Assembly (NCBI RefSeq): GCF_000247695.1
Contig: NW_004624747.1
Location: 14,197,946-14,261,945 of the forward strand
Length of the DNA: 64,000 nt
Source: Heterocephalus glaber
Lineage: Eukaryota > Chordata > Mammalia > Rodentia > Bathyergidae
Reading direction: 5' to 3'
Positions 42,016-52,664 of the stretch are shown here, one piece after another (within the stretch, counting starts at the first letter, position 1; each line of letters starts with the position of its first letter). Made by a program: the position numbers and the translations under genes. The notes below the pieces were generated by a model that searched no databases, was not told the DNA's origin, and was given only the letters and a program-made list of their open reading frames with translations.

Positions 42016-42174
42016 CCCTAGGACATTTGATTGGACCTAAGGGGGTGACAAAGAGGGAGAGGTCAGAGTTGCACCATTGGGTATACAATGGCATTATTTA
42101 TTTACATGCAGATATTTAACCATCAGACAGGTGTTCAACTGGGGAAAGATATTTAGGCCTTTGATAGTTCTTTG

Positions 42175-42378
42175 CTAGTGGTTCTCAACCAGATAGATAC
42201 AAGTATTTTTGATTCTGAAGATATCTGGCAATATTGAGATGTTTTTGGTTGTCACAACTAGAAGGTTGCTACTGGCATCTAATACATAAGAAGCCAGGGA
42301 TGCTACTCAACTTCCCGCAATGCACAAGATGGCCTATCTGATCCAAAGTGTCACTAGTGCTGAGTTTGGGAAATTCTG
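42175..42378 (+). mobile_element. MER20 (hAT-Charlie) element
   Basis: 'tagtggttctcaaccag', 'ctggcaatattgagatgtttttggttgtcacaac', 'ggttgctactggcatctaatacataagaagccagggatgctactcaacttcccgcaatgcac' and 'agtgtcactagtgctgagtttgggaaattctg' reproduce MER20 in order over its full length of about 200 bp. Confidence 0.88.
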
Positions 42379-42399
42379 CTCTTCTGAGATTCAAATCTT

Positions 42400-42750
42400 T
42401 GAGAGAAGTAACATGTTATTTAAAGCTTTGGTAGGAATTTGTGGAATAAAATCCTCCCTGATTCGACAGCCTTCTGCAATAGAAACTTGTGTATGTATGT
42501 GGAGAGCATTAAAGGATTGATCTGTGGAGGAAAATTCTTTAGACAATGTGTCGAGAAAGAACCCGTTCTTTGAAGGAGAATGGTAATATCCCCCACTCCA
42601 CTGGTATGCGTTAGACAGTAAGTTCTAGCTCTGGCTGTGTCTTATGCCACCCCAATCCTATATCCAGCCATCATTCAGGATTTGTATCAGATGTTTTCAC
42701 TGCACATCTCTTCCCAGCCTAGACCTCATTTCTGCCTCCGAAGTCCTATG
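42400..42750. other. Unique sequence, nothing recognised
   Basis: No supported feature lies between the two DNA transposons. Confidence 0.4.
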
Positions 42751-42752
42751 CA

Positions 42753-43100
42753 CAATCAGCCCTCTTCTTCCATGGATTCTGAATCTATGGCTTCAGCCAA
42801 CAATGGCTCAAAAAGGTATGAATAAAATCTCATCTGTTCCGAACATTTATAGACATTGTTTTTTTCTTGCAATTGTTCTCTAAACAATATAGTGTGATAA
42901 CTATTTACATGGCTTTGACATTGCATTCAGTATTAAAAATAATCTAAAAATGGTTGAACGTACACTCAATGATGAGAGTAGGTTATATATAAGTAAATAC
43001 CTTGGCATTTATACAAGGTGCTTATACGAAATCTGCAGATTTTGGTATCCAAAAGGGGTCCTGGGTCCAACCCTTATATATACTGAGGTATGACTGCAGA
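42753..43100 (-). mobile_element. MER2/Tigger-type (Tc1-mariner) DNA transposon, antisense
   Basis: 'tcagccctcttcttccatggattctgaatctatggcttcagccaac', 'cattgtttttttcttgcaattgttctctaaacaatatagtgtgataactatttacatgg' and 'gattttggtatccaaaaggggtcctgggtccaacccttatatatactgaggtatgactgca' match the order of MER2-like elements, with decayed terminal repeats. Confidence 0.82.
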
Positions 43101-43134
43101 TTGTTTTCCTTTCTTTTTGGTATTTGTTATTTGC

Positions 43135-43265
43135 CATCTTGACTCATAGTTGATTTTGAACATTCTACGATAAAAATGTGGGTTCCTTGGGAGAAGGCCT
43201 TCAGGTTTGATTCATTTCAGTGCCCCCAAGGATCTGTTGCCTGGTAGGTGTTAAATATGGACCTC
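43135..43265 (+). repeat. Probable L2 3' fragment
   Basis: 'gtgggttccttgggagaaggcc' then 'ttcatttcagtgcccccaaggatctgttgcctggtaggtgttaaatat' parallels the L2 end ('ctccttgagggcaggg...ccccagcgcctagcacagtgcctgg'). Confidence 0.45.
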
Positions 43266-43269
43266 AGCA

Positions 43270-43985
43270 GATGACCTTAAGTATGACCTGACCATCCCTG
43301 GGGCATACTCCCACCCTTCCTGTCACTGAGCCGCGGCCCACCACCAAACCCTTAGCAATGCTGAACCCCTAACAGTGGTCACCCCAACTGTACAATATTC
43401 TGGCTTTGTGAAACCCAGGCCCCTCTATGCATCTCCAGTCTTGCAAGTAGATCTCCAGACTCAGATTCCTGAGTTAGTCAATAAAACTACCAATTGCATA
43501 AATTCCAATTTAGGCAGAAATATGTTAGATCCAAATTGAGCCCTGCAAGAACTTTTCTCAGCAGAATTTGAAAACAGGAACTTAAAAGGGAAAATGCCAG
43601 CATCTCTTGATAGAAGGTATCCCATCACAAGTGATTATGGTTTTGGACTTAGCTGTCAGAAAGGTCTCTGAGAAAAATATGTTGGCTTATTCCATCCAAG
43701 AAAGGTTTAATTGGCTTCTGTCAGATTTTATATAACTGCTCCTTGCCATGGAACCCCATTCAGATTCTTGAAGCTTTTGAATTTAGCAGCTGATGGCTGA
43801 GTCTTTGTTGGCTGTGTGGATGTTGAAAGGGAGTCAAGACGGGGTCGTCTCGCAGTTGTGCAAAATCTTGTCTAACCAGGATTGCTGCAGACCCCATCAA
43901 ATGCTGGAAACTGATGTCACCAGAGAATGAAGATGGCATGCACTTCACAGGTTTGGGTCCCCCTTTACTTCATTCCCTAAATAGT
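43270..43985. other. Unique sequence, nothing recognised
   Basis: No supported feature. Confidence 0.4.
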
Positions 43986-43989
43986 ATAT

Positions 43990-44112
43990 TCTTCAGTTTC
44001 TGGAACAGCATCCTATCTGATCATCTTCATTCACTTCTGTGTCCCCGACACCCAGAACTATGCATAGCACATACTAGGAGCGCTGTATCTATTCGCTGAA
44101 TGAATGAATGTT
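43990..44112 (+). repeat. L2 3' terminus, sense
   Basis: 'cttctgtgtccccgacacccagaactatgcatagcacatactaggagcgctgtatctattcgctgaatgaatgaatg' is the L2 3' end with its terminal GAATGAATG repeat. Confidence 0.75.
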
Positions 44113-44114
44113 CC

Positions 44115-44855
44115 AATAGGGAACTCTACTCTCTCCTGGTCCCCACAGCCTTCTGATGGGTTTTGCTCTATGGCCAAATGCCCTTAGGATTGCTAAATAG
44201 TTATTGTGTAGGGTAGGGAAGAGAGAGAGGTTGTCTTTCTCATGGGAGTTAATCTCTGTCAGGAAATAGCTTGGGACCCCCGAGGTTTGAAGTTTTATGA
44301 AATTGTACTAGTCACTCCAACACTCCAACACTCATCTCCAATACTAGTACCTTTCCCTTGCCTCTGCTTCCTATACTCTTGTAAGATACATACTCTCCCA
44401 GTCATCCTTGCAATAAGAAAAGAATGGCAACAATTTTCTGGAAAATGAGACAAAAGGAAATAAACTAGGAAGATTCTTTCACTTGCCTCAGAAAGGGAAC
44501 GTGCATAACTCTTACTCTGCACTTTTCCATTTTCTGCTGGAAGATGGGTGTGATGCCTGGAGCTGGGACAGTCATTTTGTAACCATCAGGAAAGAGTCTC
44601 TCCCTGCCCTGACATTAGTGAGCTTTTGAACCAATGCCAGCAGTTATCCACCTCCAGACTTCTTCCATGAGAAAAATAAATTCATATTTATTTCACTGGC
44701 TTTTCAGTTTTTTTCTTACTTGGAGCTAGAAATTTTCCAAATTGGTACATATTATATATATCTTTCTCACTACCTTCTGGTTCTTCAGAGTATTCAAATG
44801 TGCGTAATGAGACTGGGTTGAGGGACTTCAATCATGCTCAGGGGCACTCCTTTTC
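44115..44855. other. Unique sequence, nothing recognised
   Basis: A CACTCCAACACTCC mini-duplication occurs at about 44316-44332. Otherwise nothing. Confidence 0.4.
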
Positions 44856-44859
44856 CTAT

Positions 44860-44976
44860 TTATTTGTTTGTTTGTATAGTTTTAAAAACATGGTCAAGGT
44901 TGGACTTGAACTCATGATCCTCTAGCTTCAGCCTCCCAAGTAGCTGGGATTGTAGGTGTGCAACACCTGATCCAAG
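44860..44976 (-). repeat. B1-type SINE, antisense
   Basis: A TTTGTTTG linker is followed by 'catggtcaaggttggacttgaactcatgatcctctagcttcagcctcccaagtagctgggattgtaggtgtgcaacacctg'. It abuts the left arm of the inverted repeat. Confidence 0.82.
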
Positions 44977-45062
44977 GTCTAGCAGCCTGCTGAGTAGTGG
45001 GTTAGCAGGTCCAGGGAAAAGATGACAAACCAGGCAGAATCCTGGGTATGGAGAAGAGCTGG
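44977..45062 (+). repeat. Left arm of an 86-bp inverted repeat
   Basis: This arm aligns without gaps to the reverse complement of 46301-46386, with 80 of 86 bases identical by eye. A central block at about 45011-45050 is identical (CAGGGAAAAGATGACAAACC then AGGCAGAATCCTGGGTATGG). It is not a repeat family I recognise. Similarity may fade on for about 9 bp to 45071. Confidence 0.9.
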
Positions 45063-45274
45063 GTAGAGCATAGAATATATGTCTAGACCTGATTCTTTCC
45101 TTTTGCCTTTAACTGGGGCCTGACCTCTCTAATGGCAGAGCCCATTCCATGACTTTACCTCTAGCCTTCACATCTGGGATAACCACATCGTCACTGAAGT
45201 GGTGGCGGCTTTCACATCCAGAGATGGCAGAGGGACAAGAGAAATAATAGCAACCACTGCTGCCGCTTATCAGA

Positions 45275-45415
45275 AATTATCTATGTGCTCGATATTATAC
45301 TTAGTGTTTCACATGCATTGTTTTATTTAATCCTTCCAAAGCCCTATGCCATAGATCCTATTATTGTTCAGTCCATTTCACAAAATGTCATACCAGAGAG
45401 TGTCAAAAAGGGGAC
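45275..45415 (-). repeat. MIR fragment, antisense
   Basis: 'ctatgtgctcgatattatacttagtgtttcacatgcattgttttatttaatccttccaaagccctatgcc' is the reversed MIR 3' end. It lies inside the segment enclosed by the inverted repeat. Confidence 0.75.
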
Positions 45416-45479
45416 TCGAGCCCATCTTTGTCTGCCTCCGCTAAGCTTGTATCACACCAACAAGACTGATGTGTTTCTC

Positions 45480-45965
45480 GCTCCCATCCCCTGAATCTCC
45501 TCCCCATGCAGAGCAGCTGCCTCTCTGCAGATGGGACAAAGCACTTGCTTCATTTTGTCCAGCATAAAGAGAGAGAGCCTATCGCTCTTCTGCTGTCAGG
45601 AGGTAATGAACATGCTCCTTCCCCGAATCCTGATTTATCTTGGAGGGAGCTGCCTGTCACATGGGCCTGCAATTAGACACAGTAAGATTTGCTAAGGCAA
45701 GCATTACCAACCCAAAGCATCAGGCCGCAGAGAAAAAAAATTAAAAACTAAATTAAATAACCTTAAATTCTGCAAATTGTCATCTATAGTGGCAATGGAG
45801 TCAGGAGAATGCCTGGGGGAGAGAAAAGGACTCTTATTTTCCTGGCCTAAGTCACGAATGATATAAAAACAGAGGTACAGCTGACTGAGATTCTTCAGAA
45901 TAAAATCTCCAGTGTTCATCAGATATTTTATTTTTTTTAAGATAATCAGTTATTCTGTGCAGGCG
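45480..45965. promoter_or_regulatory. Candidate conserved non-coding element inside the inverted-repeat loop
   Basis: This block is repeat-free and evenly composed. It contains CCTGATTTATCTTGG, 'aaaaaaattaaaaactaaattaaataacc' and GTCACGAATGATATAAAAAC, and one strand is stop-poor in places without a convincing exon. Appearance only. Confidence 0.25.
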
Positions 45966-46300
45966 GCATGGTCTTCATGATTAGAGGCCAAAGAAAGCGC
46001 TCAACCCTGAGCTCACTTTTAACAAAGACCCATAGCTCACCAGAGAGCAGCATTTACCTCTGCAAGCCACACTTTCTCCTATCTGGACGGAGAGGGAGAG
46101 CATTTCACATTTTAGTGGATATATATTGTGCTGGGACTCAACATTTCTCTTGCTGGGGAAAGTCTTTCCAAAAAAAAAAAAAGTGCTGATTCTCCTGCTC
46201 AGATTCTAGGCAGCCCAGCTGGGTTCAGAATGGGCTGGTCCAAGCTCTCTCAGAGCAGACACATCCTCATCGTTTAGGGGAAGGGAGGGAGATGTTCAAT

Positions 46301-46386
46301 CCAGCTCTTCCCCATACCCAGGATTCTGCCTGGTTTGTCATCTTTTCCCTGCACCTGCCAATTCACTACTCAGCAGACTGCTAGAC
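46301..46386 (-). repeat. Right arm of the 86-bp inverted repeat
   Basis: This is the reverse complement of 44977-45062, with six mismatches and no gaps. The loop between arms is about 1.24 kb. The arms agree far better than the MIR and L2 copies around them agree with their consensus. That suggests either a later origin or strong constraint. Confidence 0.9.
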
Positions 46387-46469
46387 TCTGGGGCTCTTCA
46401 AACCTCAGTCTACCCAGGTACAAGAGGGAGTTAACAACATACCTAATATACCTCTACGTAGTTAACAAG

Positions 46470-46850
46470 TGGCTAATATTCAGTGGTGTTGATTCTGTGC
46501 CAGGCTTTGTTCTAAAAGCTTTACCCATCCATCTCATCTTTTTCTCACAACAGTCTTATGAGGATGGAGCATTTTTAGCTATAATTCATTTATTCCAAGG
46601 TGCACAGTTTCTTTCCTCATTTTATCATCTTCAAAACTGGGATGCATCTTTTCGTCTCATTAATCACTAGAGATTTTTTTTTCTTAATGGCACAAAAATT
46701 AAGATGCATTTTGAAATGGGAGCTTCTTAGTTCAGATAAAACATGGCGCGCTTGCTTCACAGAGGAGGAAACTGAGGCAGAGAGGAGCTGATTTGCTCGA
46801 GGTTACCTAACTGAAGAAGTGGCAGAGTTCAGTTTGCATCCAAATAGTTT
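46470..46850 (-). repeat. MIR, antisense, split
   Basis: 'ctaatattcagtggtgttgattctgtgccaggctttgttctaaaagctttacccatccatctcatctttttctcacaacagtcttatgaggatgg' is one half. 'cagaggaggaaactgaggcagagaggagctgatttgctcgaggttacctaac' at 46758-46812 is the other. About 150 bp of unrelated sequence separates them. Confidence 0.75.
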
Positions 46851-46854
46851 GCTG

Positions 46855-47750
46855 AAGAATCTGTTCTTTTAATCATTCTGCTAGAAATAAAAGCCACACT
46901 CCCAGTCTGCCTTCTGAAAGTTTTGAGATTGACCCAAATTAAGTATGCTTTTTCTCTCTGAGTTTTTATGACAGCAAAGTGGAAACTTTCAGGAACCAAG
47001 AAACAGTGTGTACAAAATATTCCATACCTTAATTGTTTTTGCCAAATGGTATTCCTACATGCCCGTTCTTTAGAACATGGGGCTGGTGAGATGTCCCTTG
47101 TATCTTTCTTTTCTAGACTTTGCTCCAAGACAGAAATTGTTCATCCATAGCGACCCTCCACAAAGCTTGCTCTATCCTCCACTCATGGCAGATTCCATTA
47201 GACTTCTCTTTTGCTTCCAAGAGAAACAAAGCAACAAGGACTACCTCAAACAGATCAGGAAGCCCATGCTAGGGGAAACCTGGGAAATTTTTCCACCAAA
47301 GACCTTTAAATAGAGGATTTGCACATTTATATCTCTTCTGTTGCAAACAAAGCCATATGAAGATATGGTACAAGGCAGTCTCACCAGCATGACATTAGCT
47401 ATGCTATAGCAACCTCCAACCCTGGGCAAAGGCCAAAGGGCTAGTTTCAGAAGGCCGTGGGATGCTTTTGGGGGTTCCCTCTAGGGCCATTTATGACACT
47501 AACATGCAGTAAGCTCTTGGTGCTACTACACAGTCCAGTGTGGCCACAGCTTCCTCCCCTGAGATGCCAGATCTCTCCTCTCATTCTTCCTCGGGGACAT
47601 TAACTTGTCTCTCGGGCATTTTAAAATTCTCTCTTTATGCATCATTTCCCTTCCCCTCGATTGTGCCTCGCACCTTCTGTTTGGATTCCCTATGGTCCTG
47701 GGCCCTAAATGGGGCAACACTTAGCGTATTAATTTGGTGAGGCTGGACTA
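46855..47750. other. Unique sequence, nothing recognised
   Basis: No exon or repeat is supported. Confidence 0.4.
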
Positions 47751-47754
47751 ACTT

Positions 47755-48010
47755 GATAGGAGAGAGAGGAAGAGAAGTTTTGAACTCTGGAGCAAGAAGA
47801 TCTTAGTTTGAATCCTAGCTCTATTCATTGCTGGCTGGGTGCCCTTGGGTAGTGACCTGTCCTCTCCAAGCCTTGACTTTGCTGTCTACCTCATGAAGAG
47901 GTAGCTGTTCATACTTTAAAGTGATTATAGAAGGTTCTGAAGATCTCACAAAGTTGGGGCTTTGGCTGAGAAGGTGGCACATAGTGAACATTCAATATAC
48001 CATAGCCATC
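47755..48010 (+). repeat. MIR SINE, near full length
   Basis: 'ttgaactctggagcaagaagatcttagtttgaatcctagctc', 'gctgggtgcccttgggtagtgacctgtcctctccaagccttgac', 'agtgattatagaaggttctgaag', 'ggtggcacatagtgaacattcaatatac'. Confidence 0.88.
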
Positions 48011-48014
48011 ATCA

Positions 48015-48445
48015 TTGTGAGGCCAACCGAACTTATTTGCCCCAGAAGTCAATCTTGATATCCACATACTTTCTTCTGGTTTGTTAATTTCTAGTTAGCC
48101 TAGATTAGATTAATCAATGCCTTTTGGTAGCTCTCAAAAGTGGAAGTCCTAAAAGGCTTGGTCCCTGAATGAGATACAGGGACTCACCAGGGTCCTCATT
48201 ACATCCTAGAAAGCAGGGTGGAGGCAGAAAGATTTTAATGAAGTTTTTGTGCCTTGGGTCTTAGTTTATTCCACAGTCCTCTGGATCCTTCTTCCCATCT
48301 CTGGTTTCCCAAGTCCCACTGCCCTCCTCCCAGGAGAGATGATCTTTGCAACCTCTGCATCTCCCTCCACGTGCTTCTCTATCCCTGGATGGAAATGGCC
48401 ACATTTACTTGAGCACATGGATTTGTTCTTCCCTCAGATATAACA
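48015..48445. other. Unique sequence, nothing recognised
   Basis: No supported feature. Confidence 0.4.
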
Positions 48446-48480
48446 TGTGTGTGTACACACACACACACACACACACACAC
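48446..48480. repeat. (TG)n/(AC)n microsatellite with dyad centre
   Basis: TGTGTGTGTAC runs into a pure AC array, so the left end can fold back on the array. Confidence 0.92.
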
Positions 48481-48719
48481 TTAAGATGTCCTTTTCCTTT
48501 TCCTCCACAACACCCTTGGATATTTTCCAACCACATCATTAATCACCTTGCATTATAATGATCTGTCTCTTCTCTCACTACCCATTCTAAGAATACACAT
48601 TAGAGAGTTGAGATTCTTAGAAGAAAGTCTTTTTTTATAAAATCAAATTTGTAGCACATAACAAGGATTCATTAAATCTTTGTTAAATAGATGAAATTAC
48701 AATAAAACAAAAATCTAGA

Positions 48720-48985
48720 GAGTGCTTAGTATGTATCAGGAAGTGTTCTAGAAGTTTTTGATATATCTATATCTATATCTATGTATCTCTCTATATATAT
48801 ATCTGAAGTCATTTAATGCTCACAGCAGTCTCATGAGGAGGTAACAGTATCCCCTTTTTACAGATGAAAGTAGAGCACTTCTGTAAGTTGTTCAAGGCCA
48901 CAAGGATGCTAAGGGGCAGGTGCAGCACAAACCCAAGCTGTTTGTGACTGCTGACTGCTCTGACACTCACCTTGGCTACTGAAAT
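48720..48985 (-). repeat. MIR, antisense, holding a TATC/TA repeat
   Basis: 'agtgcttagtatgtatcaggaagtgttctagaagtttt' precedes a TATC/TATA simple repeat (48759-48803). Then 'aagtcatttaatgctcacagcagtctcatgaggaggtaacagtatccccttttt...gatgctaaggggcaggtgcagcacaaaccc'. Confidence 0.82.
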
Positions 48986-48989
48986 ATCC

Positions 48990-49610
48990 ATCCTACTTTT
49001 CTCTTTCTCCTGCTCTGCTGATTCAGCCCCTGAGGGGACTGCTCTGGATGGAAAACATTTCTGTACAGAATTTGGAGGGGAAAAGAGATTCAGGAAGCTA
49101 CACCTTGCAGAGTGAGCTCCCTAAGAGGGCTGTGCAATGAGGGGTGCACAAAGATGAGTCAATCTTTCCAGAAGAGCAACTCGAGGGTGCTCTGGACCAC
49201 ATGGAAAGTGCTGGTGGGTTTTAAGATGTTAAGCTCCCCTGTGTACACTGAATCCCCCTCAGGCCACCTTTCCTGGGGTTTGATTATGGGGTCCAAAGTG
49301 TTCCCCTGTGAGTGGACCAATGTGAGCCAGCACTGTTCCTCTCTCCCTCAGCCAATCCCTACCGATGTAGGGACTGAGGCTTCTAAACCAGCCATGCTTA
49401 TCATTGTGGCCTACTCAGTTATGATCACTTACAAAGAAACCCTTAATGCTAGTAATTCAATACATGCCAATTTGTCCTTATTATTCAAACCAACAGCACA
49501 ATTTCATATCCCATATACAAATTAGCAAATATTAGCATCACGCTGGATGACTTCCATATCTGACTTCATTTGGTCCACATGCTATTCCTGCCTACTTGAT
49601 GTTCCTGGTC
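48990..49610. other. Unique sequence, nothing recognised
   Basis: A 137-codon frame (49112-49525) occurs, with no domain, splice site or neighbouring exon to support it. I treat it as chance. Confidence 0.4.
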
Positions 49611-49611
49611 C

Positions 49612-49725
49612 CTTTCTGTAGACAGAAAGAAATAAAGGTTCAGGGATGCCAAGTGACTTGTTTCATGTCACAGAGCTGGTGAATAGCAAGTCCAGCCTTC
49701 AGACTCAAAAGTTTGACAACCTACA
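49612..49725 (-). repeat. MIR fragment, antisense
   Basis: 'agaaataaaggttcagggatgccaagtgacttgtttcatgtcacagagctggtgaatagcaagtccagcc' is reversed MIR. Confidence 0.7.
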
Positions 49726-49729
49726 GCCT

Positions 49730-50400
49730 GTCTACAAAGAGGGAGGATATGCGTGTCTCCCAAGCCAAGTGGATCTCTGAAAATAAGTTCTGCAATAGCA
49801 AACCTACAATTCATCTCAATTTTTTCTGATGTTCTACAGTGTCACTGCTGATTTATTCCATCATTTTGGAATTACTTGCTAATAGGATGGCCCAGCTCAG
49901 TGTTGTGATTCATGTTTTCATTCTTTAGGAGAACTAACCATTGATAGGAACAGAGATGTGTCTCGACAATTTAATTACACTGTGACTCTTCTCTCTTCTA
50001 CTCTCCCTTATGGGTCTGGAAGCTAATTCCTACTTCACTTTTACTTGAAAACATAATTGGTTTCCACAGAGAGTGGAGACTTACCTGTGTTGAATAATCT
50101 GGGCTGGGTAAGCGCTGCGTCCTTTTAGTAGCAGGTACGTTGTTCATCTTGGAAATCCTTCAGGCTTTAACTGATGCCAACCAAGGCAAGACTTTCCTTG
50201 AATCTTCTACTTTGGCAGCCACTGGTGTGAAGGGTTCCAGAAATTTCTCCAAGGAGTATGTATTGGGAGAGCAAGTCATCTGGATGTCCCACAAACAGGA
50301 TAAGGAAGCCCAGGTAGGGTAGAATCGAGGAACCCTGGAATTACTAACTTTTAAGAAAGTTTAAAACTTTTAAGCTTTTCCACTCTGTGAGCAGAGGATA
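49730..50400. other. Unique sequence, nothing recognised
   Basis: No supported feature. It flanks the promoter-like block. Confidence 0.4.
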
Positions 50401-50439
50401 TCTTTTTCTCCTATTATAAATAAAATATGAACTAAAAAA

Positions 50440-50640
50440 ACAAGACTCCACTGACAAAATTCCCACCTGCCCGTGTCCAGGAGCTAAGGGGGGCCCATCG
50501 CTGGGCTCAGCAGAGCCCTGCGTGGGAGGGGAAACGAGCGCCTCCAACAGCCAGAACCAGCCCACTCAGTTGCCTGGCAACGGGACGCCATGAGGGACTT
50601 CCTCATTGGCTGGGACTGATGAAGGCGGAGTCGCAGTCTC
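50440..50640. promoter_or_regulatory. Promoter-like block with X-box and CCAAT motif
   Basis: About nine CpGs lie in 200 bp, well above the surrounding sequence. GTTGCCTGGCAAC at 50569-50581 is a perfect palindromic X-box (GTTGCC, 1-nt spacer, GGCAAC), the site bound by RFX factors at many ciliary gene promoters. ATTGG (an inverted CCAAT box) is at 50605-50609. A TATA-like TATTATAAATAAAAT sits at about 50413-50427. No first exon is identifiable on either strand. Sequence after 50630 ('tctcccaagctgctgggattcc') may be a worn antisense B1 fragment. Confidence 0.42.
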
Positions 50641-50689
50641 CCAAGCTGCTGGGATTCCTGAGCATGTGGCTGGCACTAGAGCCACATTC

Positions 50690-51000
50690 TGCATACTCTG
50701 GTTTTTCCTCTCAGTCCTGAGGGCCCGATCCTCTCTGCCTAACCACAAGACTACTTTCCTTTTAAACTTTGTCTTCTCGTGCCTCTAACTTTCTTGCCCC
50801 TTCCCCTTTTGCTCTGGGTCGCATAGCAGAGTGTGTGCATTCAGCCCTGAAAATGCTTAACCTAAGATGCTTATTTCTCCTCTTTCCCGCCTGAAAAACT
50901 CCTACTCATCCTTCATAGCCTACATATAGATTCATGCGTACACACATATATAGAATACACGAATGTGTATGTATGAATAAAAATACATACATGTATGCAT
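50690..51000. other. Unique sequence with a TACA/TGTA-rich end
   Basis: 50935-51000 contains alternating 'acacacatatata' and 'aatacatacatgtatgcatgc' with self-complementary words. Nothing else. Confidence 0.45.
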
Positions 51001-51004
51001 GCTA

Positions 51005-51515
51005 TTTATTATGAGCTGAAAATGTACTAAATACTCTTCTAAGTGTTTTACATTACAATGTTAATAGAATAATCATAGAACCCTTTAAGGAGGGTATTTT
51101 ATTATCCTGTCTTGGGGACTGAGGCACATTAAATGACATGTTTACGGTCACATAGTACGTACTTGAGCTGGGATTTAAAGTCAGAACTGTTTGATTCTAA
51201 GACCCAAGCTCTTAGCTGCTTAGCTGTATGACTTGGGGTAAGGTGGCTTCCACGTCTTTAAAATGGAGATAATATGTTTACCACAGGTTCATAAGGATTA
51301 AAGTAGATAACATATATATAAAGGCTGAACACGTGGGGAGTCCTGATTGAATACCATTATTATTCCCTGATGTGCTTCCCCTATTGCACTGGGTTCATTT
51401 CATATAGATATTAACACTAACCAATATTTATTGATCACTTGCTCTGTGCCAGGTACTGTGCTAAGAATTTTACATACATTAATTCATTTAATTCTTCCAA
51501 TAACCCTACAGAATG
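51005..51515. repeat. Three MIR fragments in alternating orientation
   Basis: 51005-51210 is antisense ('ttattatgagctgaaaatgtactaaatactcttctaagtgttttacatt' to 'ctaagacccaagctctta'). 51212-51370 is sense ('gctgtatgacttggggtaagg', 'taaaatggagataatatgtttaccacaggttcataaggattaaag'). 51405-51515 is antisense ('attgatcacttgctctgtgccaggtactgtgctaagaattttacatacattaattcatttaattcttcc'). Confidence 0.82.
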
Positions 51516-51519
51516 GATT

Positions 51520-52075
51520 CCAAGCCTGCTGCAAATTTATTGCAAATGTTTTGATTTGCATGCCTTATCCTTGGCATTATTTTACACTGGATCAGTTTAA
51601 TACATGTTTCATCTACAAACCTTGAGCTGCTGAGGATTATGATATTATCATGGCCTTGTCTTCTTTAGAAGGCACCCACTGAAAGGTGCCAATCCACAGA
51701 ATGCTTTTGCATTTTGCTACACAGCTCCAGATGATGATGGCTGGGAGTCATTATTTTCTCACCACTGTCTGCAGACTGCACCTGACCTTCCCTTTCATAG
51801 GAAGTTTTGGTCCTCCTGCTTCCTTTGTAGGAAATATTAAGCAACAAGCAAGTGCTTTCAGAATGATGCAGAGAAACAGAATCGTGTTCAGAGGAAGGGG
51901 CTGGGAACAGGGGATGAGAAAATAAGTTAGAATGGGAAACGTTCAGCCCTGAACAGAACAGACAAAGGACTGTTTTCTTATAGGCAAAGAATGACTCAAC
52001 TAGTTCTGTATGAGCTCAGAAGACAGGAGGAAGTTTGGGATAAATTTGAGGAAATATGTACACAGTAGAACATCA
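51520..52075. other. Unique sequence, nothing recognised
   Basis: No supported feature. Confidence 0.4.
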
Positions 52076-52079
52076 TTTT

Positions 52080-52420
52080 AAAAGGTGTGAGCTCTGGAAT
52101 TAGACTGACCTGGCCACTGAGCAGTCTCAGGGATAATAATCCTCCAAGGACTGTAATGAAAATCAAAAAGGATAATCCATGCGAAGGACAATGTCTAGCA
52201 CAAAGGAAGAGCTTTACTAAGGTACATGCTAGCTCAGCACTTGTCAAAGCCAGGTAAGCACTGCAAATAGAAAAAGCTCTGAAATGAAAAGGGCTTGTGT
52301 TTGAATCCTAGTCCTGCCACTTGCTAGTCATAAGACCTAGGTCAAGTCACTTCATTTCTCTGAGCCTCAATTTTATCATGTACACGAAATTCATATATGA
52401 AATGATTATCCCCAGCTTAT
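52080..52420 (+). repeat. Two MIR SINEs in tandem orientation
   Basis: The first, 52080-52225, reads 'gtgagctctggaattagactgacctggcc' and then a shortened 3' part ('caatgtctagcacaaagga'). The second, 52265-52420, reads 'gcttgtgtttgaatcctagtcctgccacttgctagtcataagacctaggtcaagtcacttcatttctctgagcctcaattttatc'. Confidence 0.82.
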
Positions 52421-52664
52421 ACTTGTTACTGGGAGTACTAAAATGACAAAAATAGAGAGCCAAATACTCAGAAAGGGCTCAATGCATGTTGTTTCCTTCC
52501 TCTGTCCAGAAAGGTGTACATTACACAAGGCAGGAATGAGCTCCCAGCCACCTCCCGGAGGTATTGAACCAAGTGTGATGCAGCTTTTTAAGGGTTGAGG
52601 AGTCTCAAATGATCACTAAGGGATGTTAAGATATTTAAGACTCTTTCCAAATTTAACTGAGAGA

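Noticed and set aside
48446..48480. Possible hairpin at TGTGTGTGTACACACAC
   Set aside because: It follows from the TG/AC repeat itself; no separate function is needed.
49112..49525. 137-codon frame
   Set aside because: No domain, no initiation context and no neighbouring exon. Its length is within chance for one of many frames in 64 kb.
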